Source of the DNA: Streptomyces sp. RB17 | GTDB taxonomy: Bacteria > Actinomycetota > Actinomycetes > Streptomycetales > Streptomycetaceae | Length of the DNA stretch: 64,000 nucleotides | Reading direction: 5' to 3' | Assembly (NCBI RefSeq): GCF_009604455.1 | Contig: NZ_WEGL01000014.1 | Location: 1-64,000, forward strand | Part shown: positions 46,176 to 54,670 of the stretch, one piece after another | Layout: the number at the start of each line of letters is the position of its first letter | Position numbering within the stretch: position 1 is the stretch's first letter | The notes under the pieces: generated by a model | Databases searched by the model: none | What the model was told of the DNA's origin: nothing | Seen by the model: the letters and a program-made list of their open reading frames with translations, nothing else | Program-made: the position numbers and the translations under genes

Positions 46176-46513
46176 AGCCGGCCTCCGACACCCGGCGAGT
46201 GGTCACCAGAGGCGGGGAGTTCGGACCGGACGACCCCAGGAACGGCGGGCGCACCCTTGGACGGGTTCTTCACCTCGTCCTCGAACATGTTCGCCAGGCT
46301 GGCGCGAGAGTTGTACAGACCGAGCGCGATCACCATCAGCAGCAGGGCACCGATCCCGGCCTTGAGGCTGAACCTCTGGATCGTGATCACGACGACGAGG
46401 CAGACGAGACCGGTCTGCAGCCCCTTGGTCGCCCACTCCTTGAACATAGTGATCCAGGAGTTGCCGAGGTCGTCCAGCTGCCCGGCGAGCACCACGCTGT
46501 GGATGGTGTTCAT
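46172..46513 (-). CDS. small membrane protein of conjugation module
   Basis: 113 residues starting MNTIHSVVLAGQLDDLGNSW, with GGGAG before the ATG, which itself overlaps the TcpC-like stop (ATGA). Two membrane segments (GLQTGLVCLVVVITIQRFSL and KAGIGALLLMVIALGLYNSR) precede a charged tail (MFEDEVKNPS). Size, order and overlaps fit the small inner-membrane component of actinobacterial ICE transfer modules. It appears intact, unlike its neighbours. Confidence 0.6.
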   Translation of the reverse strand: MNTIHSVVLAGQLDDLGNSWITMFKEWATKGLQTGLVCLVVVITIQRFSLKAGIGALLLMVIALGLYNSRASLANMFEDEVKNPSKGAPAVPGVVRSELPASGDHSPGVGGRL

Positions 46514-47094
46514 CGGGAACTCCCGTCCTGGGCAGTCCCGGACTCCAGGGCGGTGGCTTCCCACCGGCCCGAGCGGGCCTTGAGCGTGAGCTCGTAGGCC
46601 GGCGGCCACCGGCCGGCCGCGTCCCGGGCTTCCACCTCGGCGAGGACGCGCACCGTCGTGCCGTCCGCCGGCACCTGTTCGGCGGCTGCGGCCTCTTCGA
46701 TGGCGGACAGCTGCTGGAGGGAGAGTGCCGTGTACGGGGCGGGGGAGACGGCGGTGAGCTTCACGCCGGGGGCGAGGTAGCGGCTCACCTCGCCGGCACC
46801 GGTCAGGTAGGCGCCGAGGAACTCCGCGACGGCGGAGGACAGATCACCCTCCGGGACGGTCACCCGGTACGGCGACTTCGGCACCCCGGCCCGGGCCGGG
46901 CCGGCCACCACGCCGGGCGCACCGGTCACCGTGAATGAGGCGCCCGCCCGGTCGGCGACCACCGGGATGGCGTAGTAGCGCAACCGTCCGTCGGCGTACT
47001 GCGCAGCCACCGTCACCGCCCACGCGCCGCCTTCGCGCTGCGCACCGCCGTCACGGACTGCGGCTTCGACTGCGTACCCGCTGCCGGATTGGGC
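46510..47094 (-). pseudogene. TcpC-like conjugal transfer protein, C-terminal part
   Basis: The coherent part reads WAVTVAAQYADGRLRYYAIP, SPYRVTVPEGDLSSAVAEFL, GAYLTGAGEVSRYLAPGVKL and TVRVLAEVEARDAAGRWPPA to the stop at 46510. These are the two NTF2-like repeats typical of TcpC/VirB8-like conjugation proteins. Toward the N-terminus the frame turns into non-protein-like sequence, and neither a start nor the expected membrane helix is found, so the 5' end is damaged. It is followed by the small membrane protein with a four-base overlap. Confidence 0.62.
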
Positions 47095-47149
47095 AGCTCG
47101 ACGTCCGGCGCCCCACACCTGGAAGCCACCGTCCCCGTCGGCCGCGCCA

Positions 47150-47485
47150 TCAACCCCGTCTCCAGCACGAACTGGGAGGGCACCGGTGTGCAGCCGGACA
47201 TCCCTTGCGCCGCTGCTGACTCCCTCGACCACGCACACGCGCTGGCCCTCGCCCGACTGGCAGGCTGACCCAGTCCAGCTCACCGACAGCCAGGCGGAAG
47301 CTGCTAGCCGGGTTGCTCCGTACCCAGCCCTCCGGCGCCGCCTGGTCATCGAACGTGACCCGCTTCGGGGTGATATCCACAAACGCTCTCCGACCAGGGC
47401 GGGAGGCTGCGACCTCCGCGATCAGCCGTCGCCCCAGGCGTAGTGCGCTCAGCTTGTCGGTGGGCCATGTTGATCGCTCATTCAC
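47150..47485 (-). CDS. hypothetical frame upstream of TcpC-like gene
   Basis: The first 80 codons look protein-like: MNERSTWPTDKLSALRLGRR, RRAFVDITPKRVTFDDQAAP, EGWVRSNPASSFRLAVGELD. The rest is Arg/Gly/Ser low-complexity that overlaps the TcpC frame. It may be the real start of a neighbouring conjugation gene whose 3' end has been shifted. No family is recognised. Confidence 0.3.
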   Translation of the reverse strand: MNERSTWPTDKLSALRLGRRLIAEVAASRPGRRAFVDITPKRVTFDDQAAPEGWVRSNPASSFRLAVGELDWVSLPVGRGPARVRGRGSQQRRKGCPAAHRCPPSSCWRRG

Positions 47486-47625
47486 GGATGCTCATCCTGA
47501 CGGTCACGATCGAACGGCGCCATGGGTTTCACGGCGGTCCCGACCAGCGCGGCGACTGTGCACCCACGCCGGCACTGCGACACGAGCCAGGTCCAGACTC
47601 ACGCCATGAGGTTGAAAAGCGCTCC

Positions 47626-47799
47626 ATGTCCGACTGCCTGATCCCCGGCGGGTCCGACTACGACGGCATCAGCGAGGACGCCATGCGCTGGAGGCCCGAG
47701 GAGCAGCACGACCGCGCCGACGCGCTCACGGAGCTGCTCGGCGGCGAAGCCGACGTCATCCACGCCTACACTCGCGCCCAGTCCATCGCCGAGGGGGCC
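47626..47799 (+). pseudogene. DUF6573-like N-terminal fragment
   Basis: From the ATG at 47626: MSDCLIPGGSDYDGISEDAM, then GEADVIHAYTRAQSIAEGAP. The VIHAYTRAQSIAEG block is the signature of DUF6573, a plasmid- and phage-borne family of unknown role. Directly afterwards, in frame, the sequence becomes an IS5 transposase. The fragment belongs with the conjugative relic to its left. Confidence 0.55.
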
Positions 47800-48201
47800 C
47801 CGGTGGCCGCCCTGGCCGACACGACCGACCGCGACGCGGCGAAGGAAGTCCTATTCCGGCTGCGGCTGATGCACCCCGAGATCACCATCGTCTGGGCCGA
47901 CTCCGCCTACGCCGGACAGCTCATCGACTGGGCGAGGAGGAACCTGAACCTGACGCTCAAGACCGTCAGCCGGCCGAAGAACACCGCCGGGTTCGCCGTC
48001 CTGCCGCGCCGCTGGGTGGTGGAGAGGTCGCTGGCCTGGATCATGGACGCGCGCCGGCACGCCCGGGACTACGAACGGCTCATCCAGCATTCGGAATCGT
48101 TGATCACCTGGGCCGCCATCACGCTCATGACCAGGCGCATCACCCGCCGGACATCGCGCTGGAGCGGACAGCCGGCCTCCCGCGAAGCCGAGCGAGATTG
48201 A
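47800..48201 (+). pseudogene. IS5-type transposase, C-terminal half
   Basis: Reads ALADTTDRDAAKEVLFRLRL, ITIVWADSAYAGQLIDWARR (catalytic Asp), VLPRRWVVERSLAWIMDARR and HARDYERLIQHSESLITWAA before the stop at 48199-48201. The first half of the transposase, with its first catalytic Asp, has been replaced by the DUF6573 fragment. The reading frame is open across the join, so a chimeric protein could be made but would not transpose. Confidence 0.75.
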
Positions 48202-48208
48202 TCGTTGT

Positions 48209-48230
48209 GAAGGTGGTGGTGGCCACCTTC
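48209..48230 (+). terminator. hairpin after IS5 remnant
   Basis: GAAGGTGG (48209-48216) and CCACCTTC (48223-48230) make an 8-bp stem with a six-base loop, eight bases after the transposase stop. Confidence 0.5.
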
Positions 48231-48361
48231 GCCCACAGGCGCCGCAGTCTGCGGCCGCAATCCACTCGCCCAGCAAAGACCTGGCCTGCGACGGTCCTTG
48301 GCCTGATAGCCGTTTGATGACCGGCCCCACGCGGCTTGACATGCCGCATTAGGGATCAATG

Positions 48362-48580
48362 TCAGGCCGGGTTGTCCGTCGTTTCCGTCCGGTCAGGACG
48401 GAAGATTTCCTCGATGGTCAGTCCGAAGACGTCGGCGATAGTGAACGCCAGAGGCAGGCTGGGGTCGTATCGCTCGGTTTCGATGGCGTTGATGGCCTGC
48501 CGGGAGACGTGGCACCGGTCGGCCAGGTCGGCCTGGCTCCACCGGCGTGCTGCTCGCAGTTCGCGCAGTCGGTTCTTCAC
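48362..48580 (-). CDS. small XRE-family HTH regulator
   Basis: 72 residues that are almost entirely one Cro/CI helix-turn-helix (LRELRAARRWSQADLADRCH, VSRQAINAIETERYDPSLPL) with a short tail (FGLTIEEIFRPD). This is the compact YozG-like group usually encoded beside a small membrane protein. The gene begins nine bases after the membrane-protein gene ends, so the two are co-transcribed. It probably binds its own promoter at about 49004-49032. Confidence 0.85.
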   Translation of the reverse strand: MKNRLRELRAARRWSQADLADRCHVSRQAINAIETERYDPSLPLAFTIADVFGLTIEEIFRPDRTETTDNPA

Positions 48581-48589
48581 GATGCGCCG

Positions 48590-48997
48590 TCACCGGTGCA
48601 GGCGGGTACGCAGGTCCGCGATCGTCAGCCAGAGACCCACGCCGCCGAGGAGGATCGCCTCCGCGAGCTGATGCAGCTGGATGATGCCAGCGGCATCGAG
48701 CAGGGTAGCCACTTGCAGTCCTACGAGGACTGCGGCGAACGCGATGGCCATGCTCTCCAACTGAATCCTGCGCAGGTATTCGTCCGCGCGCCGGAATGCC
48801 CGCCACAGCACCCAGACGATTGCGAGGGTGAAGACGGCGGTGGTCGCGATCCACCAAGCCTTCTGGCCGGTGCTCGGATCGGGGTTACTGCCCAGCGCGA
48901 GGGCTACCACGCCCAACGTGGACACGGGTATGCCGTCGACGAGCACAGCACGGCGGGCCGCACGCGTCATCTGGTCCTGCTGCACCTGGTCTGTCAT
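48590..48997 (-). CDS. small integral membrane protein (partner of XRE regulator)
   Basis: 135 residues from the ATG at 48997. Four membrane helices are visible: VLVDGIPVSTLGVVALALGS, WWIATTAVFTLAIVWVLWRA, MAIAFAAVLVGLQVATLLDA and LAEAILLGGVGLWLTIADLR. The next gene encodes a small HTH protein; this membrane/HTH pairing recurs in Gram-positive bacteria, where the function is mostly unknown. An ATG nine codons upstream (49024) lies between the -35 and -10 and is therefore not the start. Confidence 0.75.
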   Translation of the reverse strand: MTDQVQQDQMTRAARRAVLVDGIPVSTLGVVALALGSNPDPSTGQKAWWIATTAVFTLAIVWVLWRAFRRADEYLRRIQLESMAIAFAAVLVGLQVATLLDAAGIIQLHQLAEAILLGGVGLWLTIADLRTRLHR

Positions 48998-49003
48998 GCG
49001 ATG

Positions 49004-49032
49004 AATGTAAGGTGTCCCTTCCATTGAGTCAA
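49004..49032 (-). promoter_or_regulatory. sigma-70-type promoter, probably leaderless
   Basis: On the minus strand TTGACT (49032-49027) and TACATT (49009-49004) are separated by exactly 17 bp. Transcription would begin seven or so bases further, at or next to the A of the ATG at 48997. No ribosome site precedes that ATG, which agrees with a leaderless mRNA. Confidence 0.65.
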
Positions 49033-49170
49033 GCGAACCTTACTTAACGGAATGGACCCCTTACACAGCAACTCCGGCCCAGACCCGAGGATCCCGACTC
49101 CTCCCAGTGACCGGGTCACGGTTAAACCAGCCGTCCAACCCTCGGCGCCTAGGTTCAGGAACAGGCACTC

Positions 49171-50780
49171 AGCTTGATCTTTAACCCGTGCGCCGAGGTT
49201 TCGGGGTTGCTGACTTCGCTGTTTGTCGTTTTGCTGGCTGCGTTCTGCCGGGTGTGTGCACGACGTGCCGTTGGGTTGGCCGGGTGTTCTTTTGGCCTGG
49301 TGGTCGTCCGGGGCCAGGGCGAGAGGGTTTTGGTGCTTGGGCCGGACAGGCGGCTTGCGGGCGGATGTGCCGGAAGTCGCGGCGGACACGGGCGGGGGTG
49401 AGTCTGTCCGACGGGCTTGGCTTCTCCCAGAGGTGGCGCAGGTCGGCCGCGACCAGGCGGGCGAGACGCAGTTGGGTGTAGGCGGCGAGGATCAGCCAGG
49501 TCCAGCGGTCGGCCGCTTCAGGGGTCCGGATCTTCGGGGTGGTCCAGCCGAGGGTCTGTTTGAACAGGCGGAAGGTGTGCTCGATGTCGAAGCGCCGCAG
49601 GTATGCCCGCCAGAGGCGGTCGATGTCCGTGGCGCCGGCGTCGGTGCCGGACCACCACAGCCAGACCGGCTTCGGGGTCGCTCCGCTGGGCAGGTGGTCG
49701 ATGTCCAGACGGATCACCGTTCCTTCCACGATGGGCAGGGTGTCGTCCGTCGAGGCCCAGGACGAGTGGTGGGTGAGCCTGGGGTGGAGTCGGTTCCAGG
49801 AGCGTGCGATGGCGGTGCCGTAGTGGCGGGTGTCGGTGACGGTTTCGACGTCCGGGGTGCCCCAGGTGTCGGGCTGTCCGAAGACGAACTCGCCTCCGTG
49901 CCGCGGTGGACGGCCCTGGGTGTGGGGCTGCCGGAACGGGGCGGCTCTGCGCAGGACACGGTCCGAGCGCATCCGGGACAGCACTTGCACCGGCATGTCA
50001 TTGAGGAGGAACGCGAGTCGGGGAGCGCCGTATCCGGCATCCGCGACGATGAGGACGTCCGGGTCACCTGGGCGCCACTGTCGCGCTGTGATGAGCCGCT
50101 CGATCAGATCGCGCAGCTGGCGGGCAGTGACCGTGGCGGTGTCGTCCCCCGGCGCCAGGCGGAGTGCGTCCAGCGGTGCGGTCCATGAGCTTCGGCCGGG
50201 CTCGAGGGCGCAGACGATCGAGTACGGCCAGCCGGGGACGGGAATGTGCTGATCCTTGCCGCGGCCGCAGGTGTGACACAGGATGCGCTGTGGTGAGGTG
50301 TGTGCATTGGGCCGCAGCCAGCAGGTGACGTCGACGGCCAGGATCAGTCGGCCGTCGCAGGCACGGGGCAGTGGCACTGCGGCCAGGGCCCGCCGTAACC
50401 GGTCCTCGTCGATCCGACCGCGGGAAACAGCCTGGTAGAGACCACCATGGCCGCGGCGGTGTTCGCCCACCAGCGACAACCCGACCAACGACCTGACCGG
50501 CCCGTCACCGCAGAGAACAGCATCGACCAGCTCGAACAATGCATCCGAACGAGCGGTGAGACAGGCATAGAACTGCCCCCGGAAGGAGGACAGTTGTGCC
50601 AATACTTCTCGTCGGACGTCGCGATGCAGCAGACTCATCCTCACGGCCTTCGTTCTGAAGATGTGTGTTTCCTTGGTCGGAGCACATGTTCAGACGAAGG
50701 CCGCCTTCATGTCCGGCAGATACCGGACCGAGTGATCAAGTTCGACGCACCATTCGACACCGGACGTTAAAGATCAAGCT
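49171..50780 (-). mobile_element. intact insertion sequence, about 1.6 kb
   Basis: The ends AGCTTGATCTTTAAC (49171-49185) and GTTAAAGATCAAGCT (50766-50780) are exact inverted repeats. If AGCT at both edges is a 4-bp target duplication, the true repeats are the inner 11 bases. A single full-length transposase gene fills the element. A truncated relative lies at 15220-16350. Confidence 0.85.
49181..50644 (-). CDS. DDE transposase, full length
   Basis: 487 residues. Catalytic blocks in order: RLILAVDVTCWLRPNAHTSP (Asp 1), DVLIVADAGYGAPRLAFLL (Asp 2) and AYLRRFDIEHTFRLFKQTLG (Glu). These place it in the IS4/IS701-like superfamily with a long insertion between the second Asp and the Glu. The C-terminus is a Pro/Arg/Lys-rich tail, and the stop codon falls inside the left terminal repeat. 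No frameshift is visible, so the element may still be mobile and could act on the ends of its truncated relative. Confidence 0.88.
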   Translation of the reverse strand: MRMSLLHRDVRREVLAQLSSFRGQFYACLTARSDALFELVDAVLCGDGPVRSLVGLSLVGEHRRGHGGLYQAVSRGRIDEDRLRRALAAVPLPRACDGRLILAVDVTCWLRPNAHTSPQRILCHTCGRGKDQHIPVPGWPYSIVCALEPGRSSWTAPLDALRLAPGDDTATVTARQLRDLIERLITARQWRPGDPDVLIVADAGYGAPRLAFLLNDMPVQVLSRMRSDRVLRRAAPFRQPHTQGRPPRHGGEFVFGQPDTWGTPDVETVTDTRHYGTAIARSWNRLHPRLTHHSSWASTDDTLPIVEGTVIRLDIDHLPSGATPKPVWLWWSGTDAGATDIDRLWRAYLRRFDIEHTFRLFKQTLGWTTPKIRTPEAADRWTWLILAAYTQLRLARLVAADLRHLWEKPSPSDRLTPARVRRDFRHIRPQAACPAQAPKPSRPGPGRPPGQKNTRPTQRHVVHTPGRTQPAKRQTAKSATPKPRRTG

Positions 50781-50948
50781 AAGGGCTGTCCCGTAATGCC
50801 TGGCGCCTCTGTGCTGCACAGGACACCTTCCGCGAGGGCGATTGCTCTCACCCGCGCGAAGCTGCGTTGCAGCACCATTCGGTCACCGAGTTGGTCCAGG
50901 CCGTCCTCACGCTCCCTCTGGCGGTGTCACGCTGAGACCGTAGAAGGC

Positions 50949-51968
50949 TCAGTTGTTCACGGCGTAGGGCTGCAGCGGCGGTTCCTGCGCCAACGTGGGA
51001 GCGCTCGCGCTGGAGGCGGCGGTTTGTCCCAGGGCCGCGAGTACGTGCGCGGGGAAGGTCGCCGGGTCGACGCCGGGCATCAGCGGTCGACCGCAGGTGG
51101 TGCGGCTGACGCGCCCCATGTCGGCGGGCCCGGCGTGGGTCAGGGCGTCGACGCCGATCAGCCAGGCGGCGTTGTCGTAAGACATGCCAAAGTGGTCGAC
51201 GACCTCGGCCGGGCACAGGTCCTGCACGGTCAGGTCGGTGACGTTGGCCGCAGGTGGTAGGAAGGTCGACGCGTAGGGGACCACGACTTCGTCGGTGCGG
51301 GTGGCGATCTCGGTGTAGTCGATGCCGGGCCAGGTCTGCGGGCCCCGGTTGAGCGCGGTCAGGAAGTGGGAACCGAACGCTTGCTGCCAGTTGGCTGCCG
51401 TGCATCCGGTGACCGCGACCGCGCACTGGGCTCTGAAGACCTGGGTGCCGTGGTTGGACGAGGCCAGGCCGACGTAGTCGGCGACCATGCCACGGGTGTC
51501 GGGCCAGTACTTCAGCGCCCAGCGGCCGATCATGCCACCCTGGCTGTGACCCACCAGGGCGACGCGGCGATGCGATCGGGCGTTCATGGTGCGGACGGCG
51601 CCGACGACGTACTCGGCCGCCATCTGGATGTCCCCGTTGCCGGACTCGGGCAGGTCCAGGTCGCAGTAGGCCCAGTGGCGCTGGTCGAAGGCTCGGTTCC
51701 AGTTCCACGACCAGTCGGCGGCGGAGTTCGAGGTGGTGCCGTGCAGGAAGAGCACGGGCTCGATCGGGCTGCTGGGCAGACTGCCGGAGCAGTGCAGCGC
51801 GGCGCTGATCTGTGCCGTGCCTACCGTGAGAGGGGGCTCCTGCGTCGTGGCCGCCACCGCGCTCGGCGCGCCCGGAGCGACCATAAGGCCGACCAGCAGG
51901 GCTGCGGTCGCCGCGACGAGGCGGGCTGGCGCCGGCGTGGCTCTGCGGTGGCTTTGGCGACGGTGCAT
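50949..51968 (-). CDS. secreted lipase/esterase (alpha/beta hydrolase)
   Basis: 339 residues from the ATG at 51968. Signal peptide (LVAATAALLVGLMVAPGAPS, AVAA). The fold shows EPVLFLHGTTSNSAADWSWN (oxyanion), RVALVGHSQGGMIGRWALKY (nucleophile Ser) and DEVVVPYASTF (Asp). The His is probably in AEVVDHFGMSYD. Several cysteines suggest disulphides. This matches Streptomyces extracellular class-2-type lipases. Longer in-frame extensions upstream are out-of-family and antisense to the divergent hydrolase. Confidence 0.85.
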   Translation of the reverse strand: MHRRQSHRRATPAPARLVAATAALLVGLMVAPGAPSAVAATTQEPPLTVGTAQISAALHCSGSLPSSPIEPVLFLHGTTSNSAADWSWNWNRAFDQRHWAYCDLDLPESGNGDIQMAAEYVVGAVRTMNARSHRRVALVGHSQGGMIGRWALKYWPDTRGMVADYVGLASSNHGTQVFRAQCAVAVTGCTAANWQQAFGSHFLTALNRGPQTWPGIDYTEIATRTDEVVVPYASTFLPPAANVTDLTVQDLCPAEVVDHFGMSYDNAAWLIGVDALTHAGPADMGRVSRTTCGRPLMPGVDPATFPAHVLAALGQTAASSASAPTLAQEPPLQPYAVNN

Positions 51969-52182
51969 ACGATCTGCCTTTCGGCTTGTGCGTATGGATC
52001 CTGGGCGGTGGGAGGGGTGGGCGGGAAGGCCCGGTCGCGCCGGGCTCGTCCGCCGTGGCGCGGGCACGCGCTGGCGGGACGGTGTGTCGGGCCAGGTAGG
52101 GCCGCGATCACGGCCGCGGGCCTTTTCCCTGCGGCTCGTCCTCGTGCGACGCTGCCTTGTCAGCCGCCCCTCCACCGTTGCC

Positions 52183-52203
52183 AACTTACGCAGCGGTAAC
52201 TTA
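52183..52203. promoter_or_regulatory. candidate operator between lipase and HSL-type hydrolase
   Basis: AACTTACGCAGCGGTAACTT contains TTAC (52187-52189 region) and GTAA as inverted arms around a 6-bp centre, with AACTTA also repeated directly. Sites of the TTAC-n6-GTAA kind are common for TetR regulators of lipid genes. It lies between divergent lipase and hydrolase genes, 60-215 bp from their starts. Confidence 0.35.
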
Positions 52204-52262
52204 AATTTGCGGCTCCTTGCTGTCAATGTGTTCGTCGCAGTTCCGGGCGAGGAGGTGGGCCG

Positions 52263-53174
52263 GTGGCGAGCTGGCAGATGAGAGCGGTCGCGGCGTACCT
52301 GCGGCTCACCGCACGTCCCCGGATGGCGACCGCCGAGCGGGCAGCACGCCGGATCGCGGCGCCGAAGGCCGAACCGCAACGTCCGCGTCGGCTGCGCGAG
52401 CGCCATGAGGTGACGGAGGTGGTGATCAGCGGATTCCGCTGTATCTCGGTACGGCCGAGGCGCCTCACCCGGCATCCCGGCCCGACCGCGCCCGGCGCCG
52501 GCCGGGCCGTGGTCTACGTGCACGGCGGCTCTTACATCAACCCCATCACCACGCAGCACTGGTCTTTCATCACCGCACTCGCCGACGCCGGCTGCCGCGT
52601 CGAGGTGCCGCTCTATGGCCGGGCGCCGCACCACACGGTCGCCGAGGCGGTCCCCTTCGTCACGGCCGTCTACGAACGGCTGCTGCGCACCTGCCCGGCT
52701 TCGATGATCGGCATCGCGGGCGACTCGGCCGGCGGCGGCCTGGCGCTGGCGGCCACGCAGGCGATGCGCGACCGGCTCCCCCTGCCGGCCAAGCTGGTGC
52801 TCATCGCGCCCTGGCTGGATGTGACGATGTCGAACCCGGCGATCGCAGAAGCTGCGGGCAGCGACCCGTGGCTCTCCCCCGTCGGCCTCGTGGAAGCGGG
52901 AAGAGCGTGGCTCGGCGGCCGGGACGGACGGGATCCGTGGGCGAGCCCCTTGTTCGGCTCCTTCCAGGGTCTGCCGCCCATGGAGGCGGTCGTCGGCACC
53001 CGAGACCTGTTCCGACCCGACGTGCTGCTGCTGCGCGAACGCTGTGAGGCTGCGGGCGTTCCTTGCCGGGTCGACGTCGTCGAGGGCGCTGTCCACGTCT
53101 ACCCCCTGACGCCGACACCGGAGGGCCACGAGGCAGCATCCGCGCTGGTCACCTCACTGACGGCTACCGCCTAG
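52263..53174 (+). CDS. alpha/beta hydrolase, hormone-sensitive-lipase family
   Basis: 303 residues, GTG start after GAGGAGG. HSL landmarks: AVVYVHGGSYINPITTQHWS (HGG oxyanion motif), IGIAGDSAGGGLALAATQAM (nucleophile Ser), GTRDLFRPDVLLL (Asp) and EGAVHVYPL (His). There is no signal peptide, so it is cytoplasmic and likely cleaves short acyl esters. It diverges from the secreted lipase, suggesting a paired external/internal ester-degrading role, and converges on the xylanase gene. Confidence 0.88.
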   Translation: MASWQMRAVAAYLRLTARPRMATAERAARRIAAPKAEPQRPRRLRERHEVTEVVISGFRCISVRPRRLTRHPGPTAPGAGRAVVYVHGGSYINPITTQHWSFITALADAGCRVEVPLYGRAPHHTVAEAVPFVTAVYERLLRTCPASMIGIAGDSAGGGLALAATQAMRDRLPLPAKLVLIAPWLDVTMSNPAIAEAAGSDPWLSPVGLVEAGRAWLGGRDGRDPWASPLFGSFQGLPPMEAVVGTRDLFRPDVLLLRERCEAAGVPCRVDVVEGAVHVYPLTPTPEGHEAASALVTSLTATA

Positions 53175-53239
53175 TGGCTTCGTGATCTCCTTGCAGCTTC
53201 CGGCGCGTCCGCTCGCGCTTTCGTTTGGGGCAGGTCCCA

Positions 53240-54670
53240 TCAGGTGCGGGTCCAGCGTTGGTTGCTGCCGTTCGAGCAGGAGTAGAGCTGGATCAGGGTG
53301 CCGTTGGCGGTTCCGCCTGCGACGGCGTCGAGGCAGAGGCCGGACTGGACGCCGACGATGGATCCGTCGGAGTTGAGGCGCCATTTCTGGTTGTCGCCGC
53401 CCCAGCAGCTGTAGATCTGGACTTTGGAGCCGTTGCCGGTGCCGCCGGCGTCCAGGCACTTGTTGCCGTAGACCCTGAGCTCACCGGCGGCGGTGTGCGT
53501 CCACTGCTGGTTGGTGCCGTTGTTGCAGTCCCACAGTTGGAGTTGGGTGCCGTCGGTGGTACTGCTGCTGGGCACGTCCAGGCAGCGGCCCGACCCGACG
53601 CCCTTGATCTGTCCGGAATCCGAAGGGGGCGTAGTGGAGCCGCCGTTGAGTGCGTTGAGGACGGCAGTGTAGGCGGGCTTCTTGCTGCCGTCGCCGTTGA
53701 ACAGCAGCGGCGTGTCCTGCGATCGCCAGGAGTCGCTGTCGCGCACACCCCAGACGGTGATGCCGAGACAGCGCGAGACGGCCAGGCAGTCGTTGGCCAC
53801 GTTGGCGTAGGTCGAGGCCGGGGCACCCTGAATGTCGAGTTCGGTGATGGCCACGTCGACGCCGAGGGCGGCGAAGTTCTGCAGAGTGGTGCGGAAGTTA
53901 CTGTTGTAGGGGCTGCCGCTGTTGAAGTGCGACTGGAAGCCGACGCAGTCGATCGGCACGCCCCGCTGCTTGAAGTCTTTGACCATGGCGTACACGGCCT
54001 GGGTCTTGGCCCAGGTCCAGTCCTCGATGTTGTAGTCGTTGTAGCAGAGCTTGGCGGCCGGGTCGGCGGCGCGCGCGGTGCGGAAGGCGACCTCGATCCA
54101 GTCGTTGCCGGTGCGCTGCAGGTTGGAGTCGCGCCGGGCTCCCGAACTGCCGTCGGCGAAGGCCTCGTTCACGACGTCCCACTGGGCGATCTTGCCCTTG
54201 TAGTGGCCCATCACGCCGTTGATGTGGTCGATCATCGCCTGGCGCAGTGTGCTGCCGCTGAGGCTCTGCATCCAGGCGGGCTGCTGGGAGTGCCAGGCCA
54301 GGGTGTGACCGCGCACCTGCTTGCCGTTCTGCACGGCCCAGTTGTAGACGCGGTCACCGGCGGTGAAGTTGAACTGGCCCCGCTGCGGTTCGGTGGCGTC
54401 GATCTTCATCTCGTTCTCGGGCGTCACCATGTTGAACTCACGGCCCGCGATCGACGTGTACGCCGAGTCGCCCAGCCTGCCGGAGGCGATGGCGGTGCCG
54501 AAGTAGCGGCCGCTCTGCGCCGCCGCGGCGCCGAGCGTGCTCTCGGCGGCGTGTGCGGTCGGCGGCGCGACCAGTGCGCCGGCCGCACCGAGGACGCCGA
54601 CGACCAGCGCCAACAGCGGGCCGCGGATCTTCCGGCGGACAACGGATCTGGGTAGGGCATACGAGCCCAT
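53240..54670 (-). CDS. xlnA: endo-1,4-beta-xylanase, GH10 with C-terminal CBM13
   Basis: 476 residues, almost the length of S. lividans XlnA. GGAGG lies seven bases before the ATG. Signal peptide ending THAAES. GH10 barrel with VTPENEMKIDATEPQRGQFN, HTLAWHSQQPAWM, IAQWDVVNEAFADGSSGARR (acid/base Glu) and VDVAITELDIQGAP (nucleophile Glu). A Gly/Ser/Pro linker leads to a ricin-type xylan-binding trefoil (GSGRCLDVPSSSTTDGTQLQ, three QxW repeats). It degrades xylan outside the cell and pairs with the divergent GH62 enzyme. Confidence 0.95.
   Translation of the reverse strand: MGSYALPRSVVRRKIRGPLLALVVGVLGAAGALVAPPTAHAAESTLGAAAAQSGRYFGTAIASGRLGDSAYTSIAGREFNMVTPENEMKIDATEPQRGQFNFTAGDRVYNWAVQNGKQVRGHTLAWHSQQPAWMQSLSGSTLRQAMIDHINGVMGHYKGKIAQWDVVNEAFADGSSGARRDSNLQRTGNDWIEVAFRTARAADPAAKLCYNDYNIEDWTWAKTQAVYAMVKDFKQRGVPIDCVGFQSHFNSGSPYNSNFRTTLQNFAALGVDVAITELDIQGAPASTYANVANDCLAVSRCLGITVWGVRDSDSWRSQDTPLLFNGDGSKKPAYTAVLNALNGGSTTPPSDSGQIKGVGSGRCLDVPSSSTTDGTQLQLWDCNNGTNQQWTHTAAGELRVYGNKCLDAGGTGNGSKVQIYSCWGGDNQKWRLNSDGSIVGVQSGLCLDAVAGGTANGTLIQLYSCSNGSNQRWTRT

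Noticed and set aside
53225..54655. 476-codon plus-strand frame opposite the xylanase
   Set aside because: Mirror of the GH10/CBM13 gene with no independent features.
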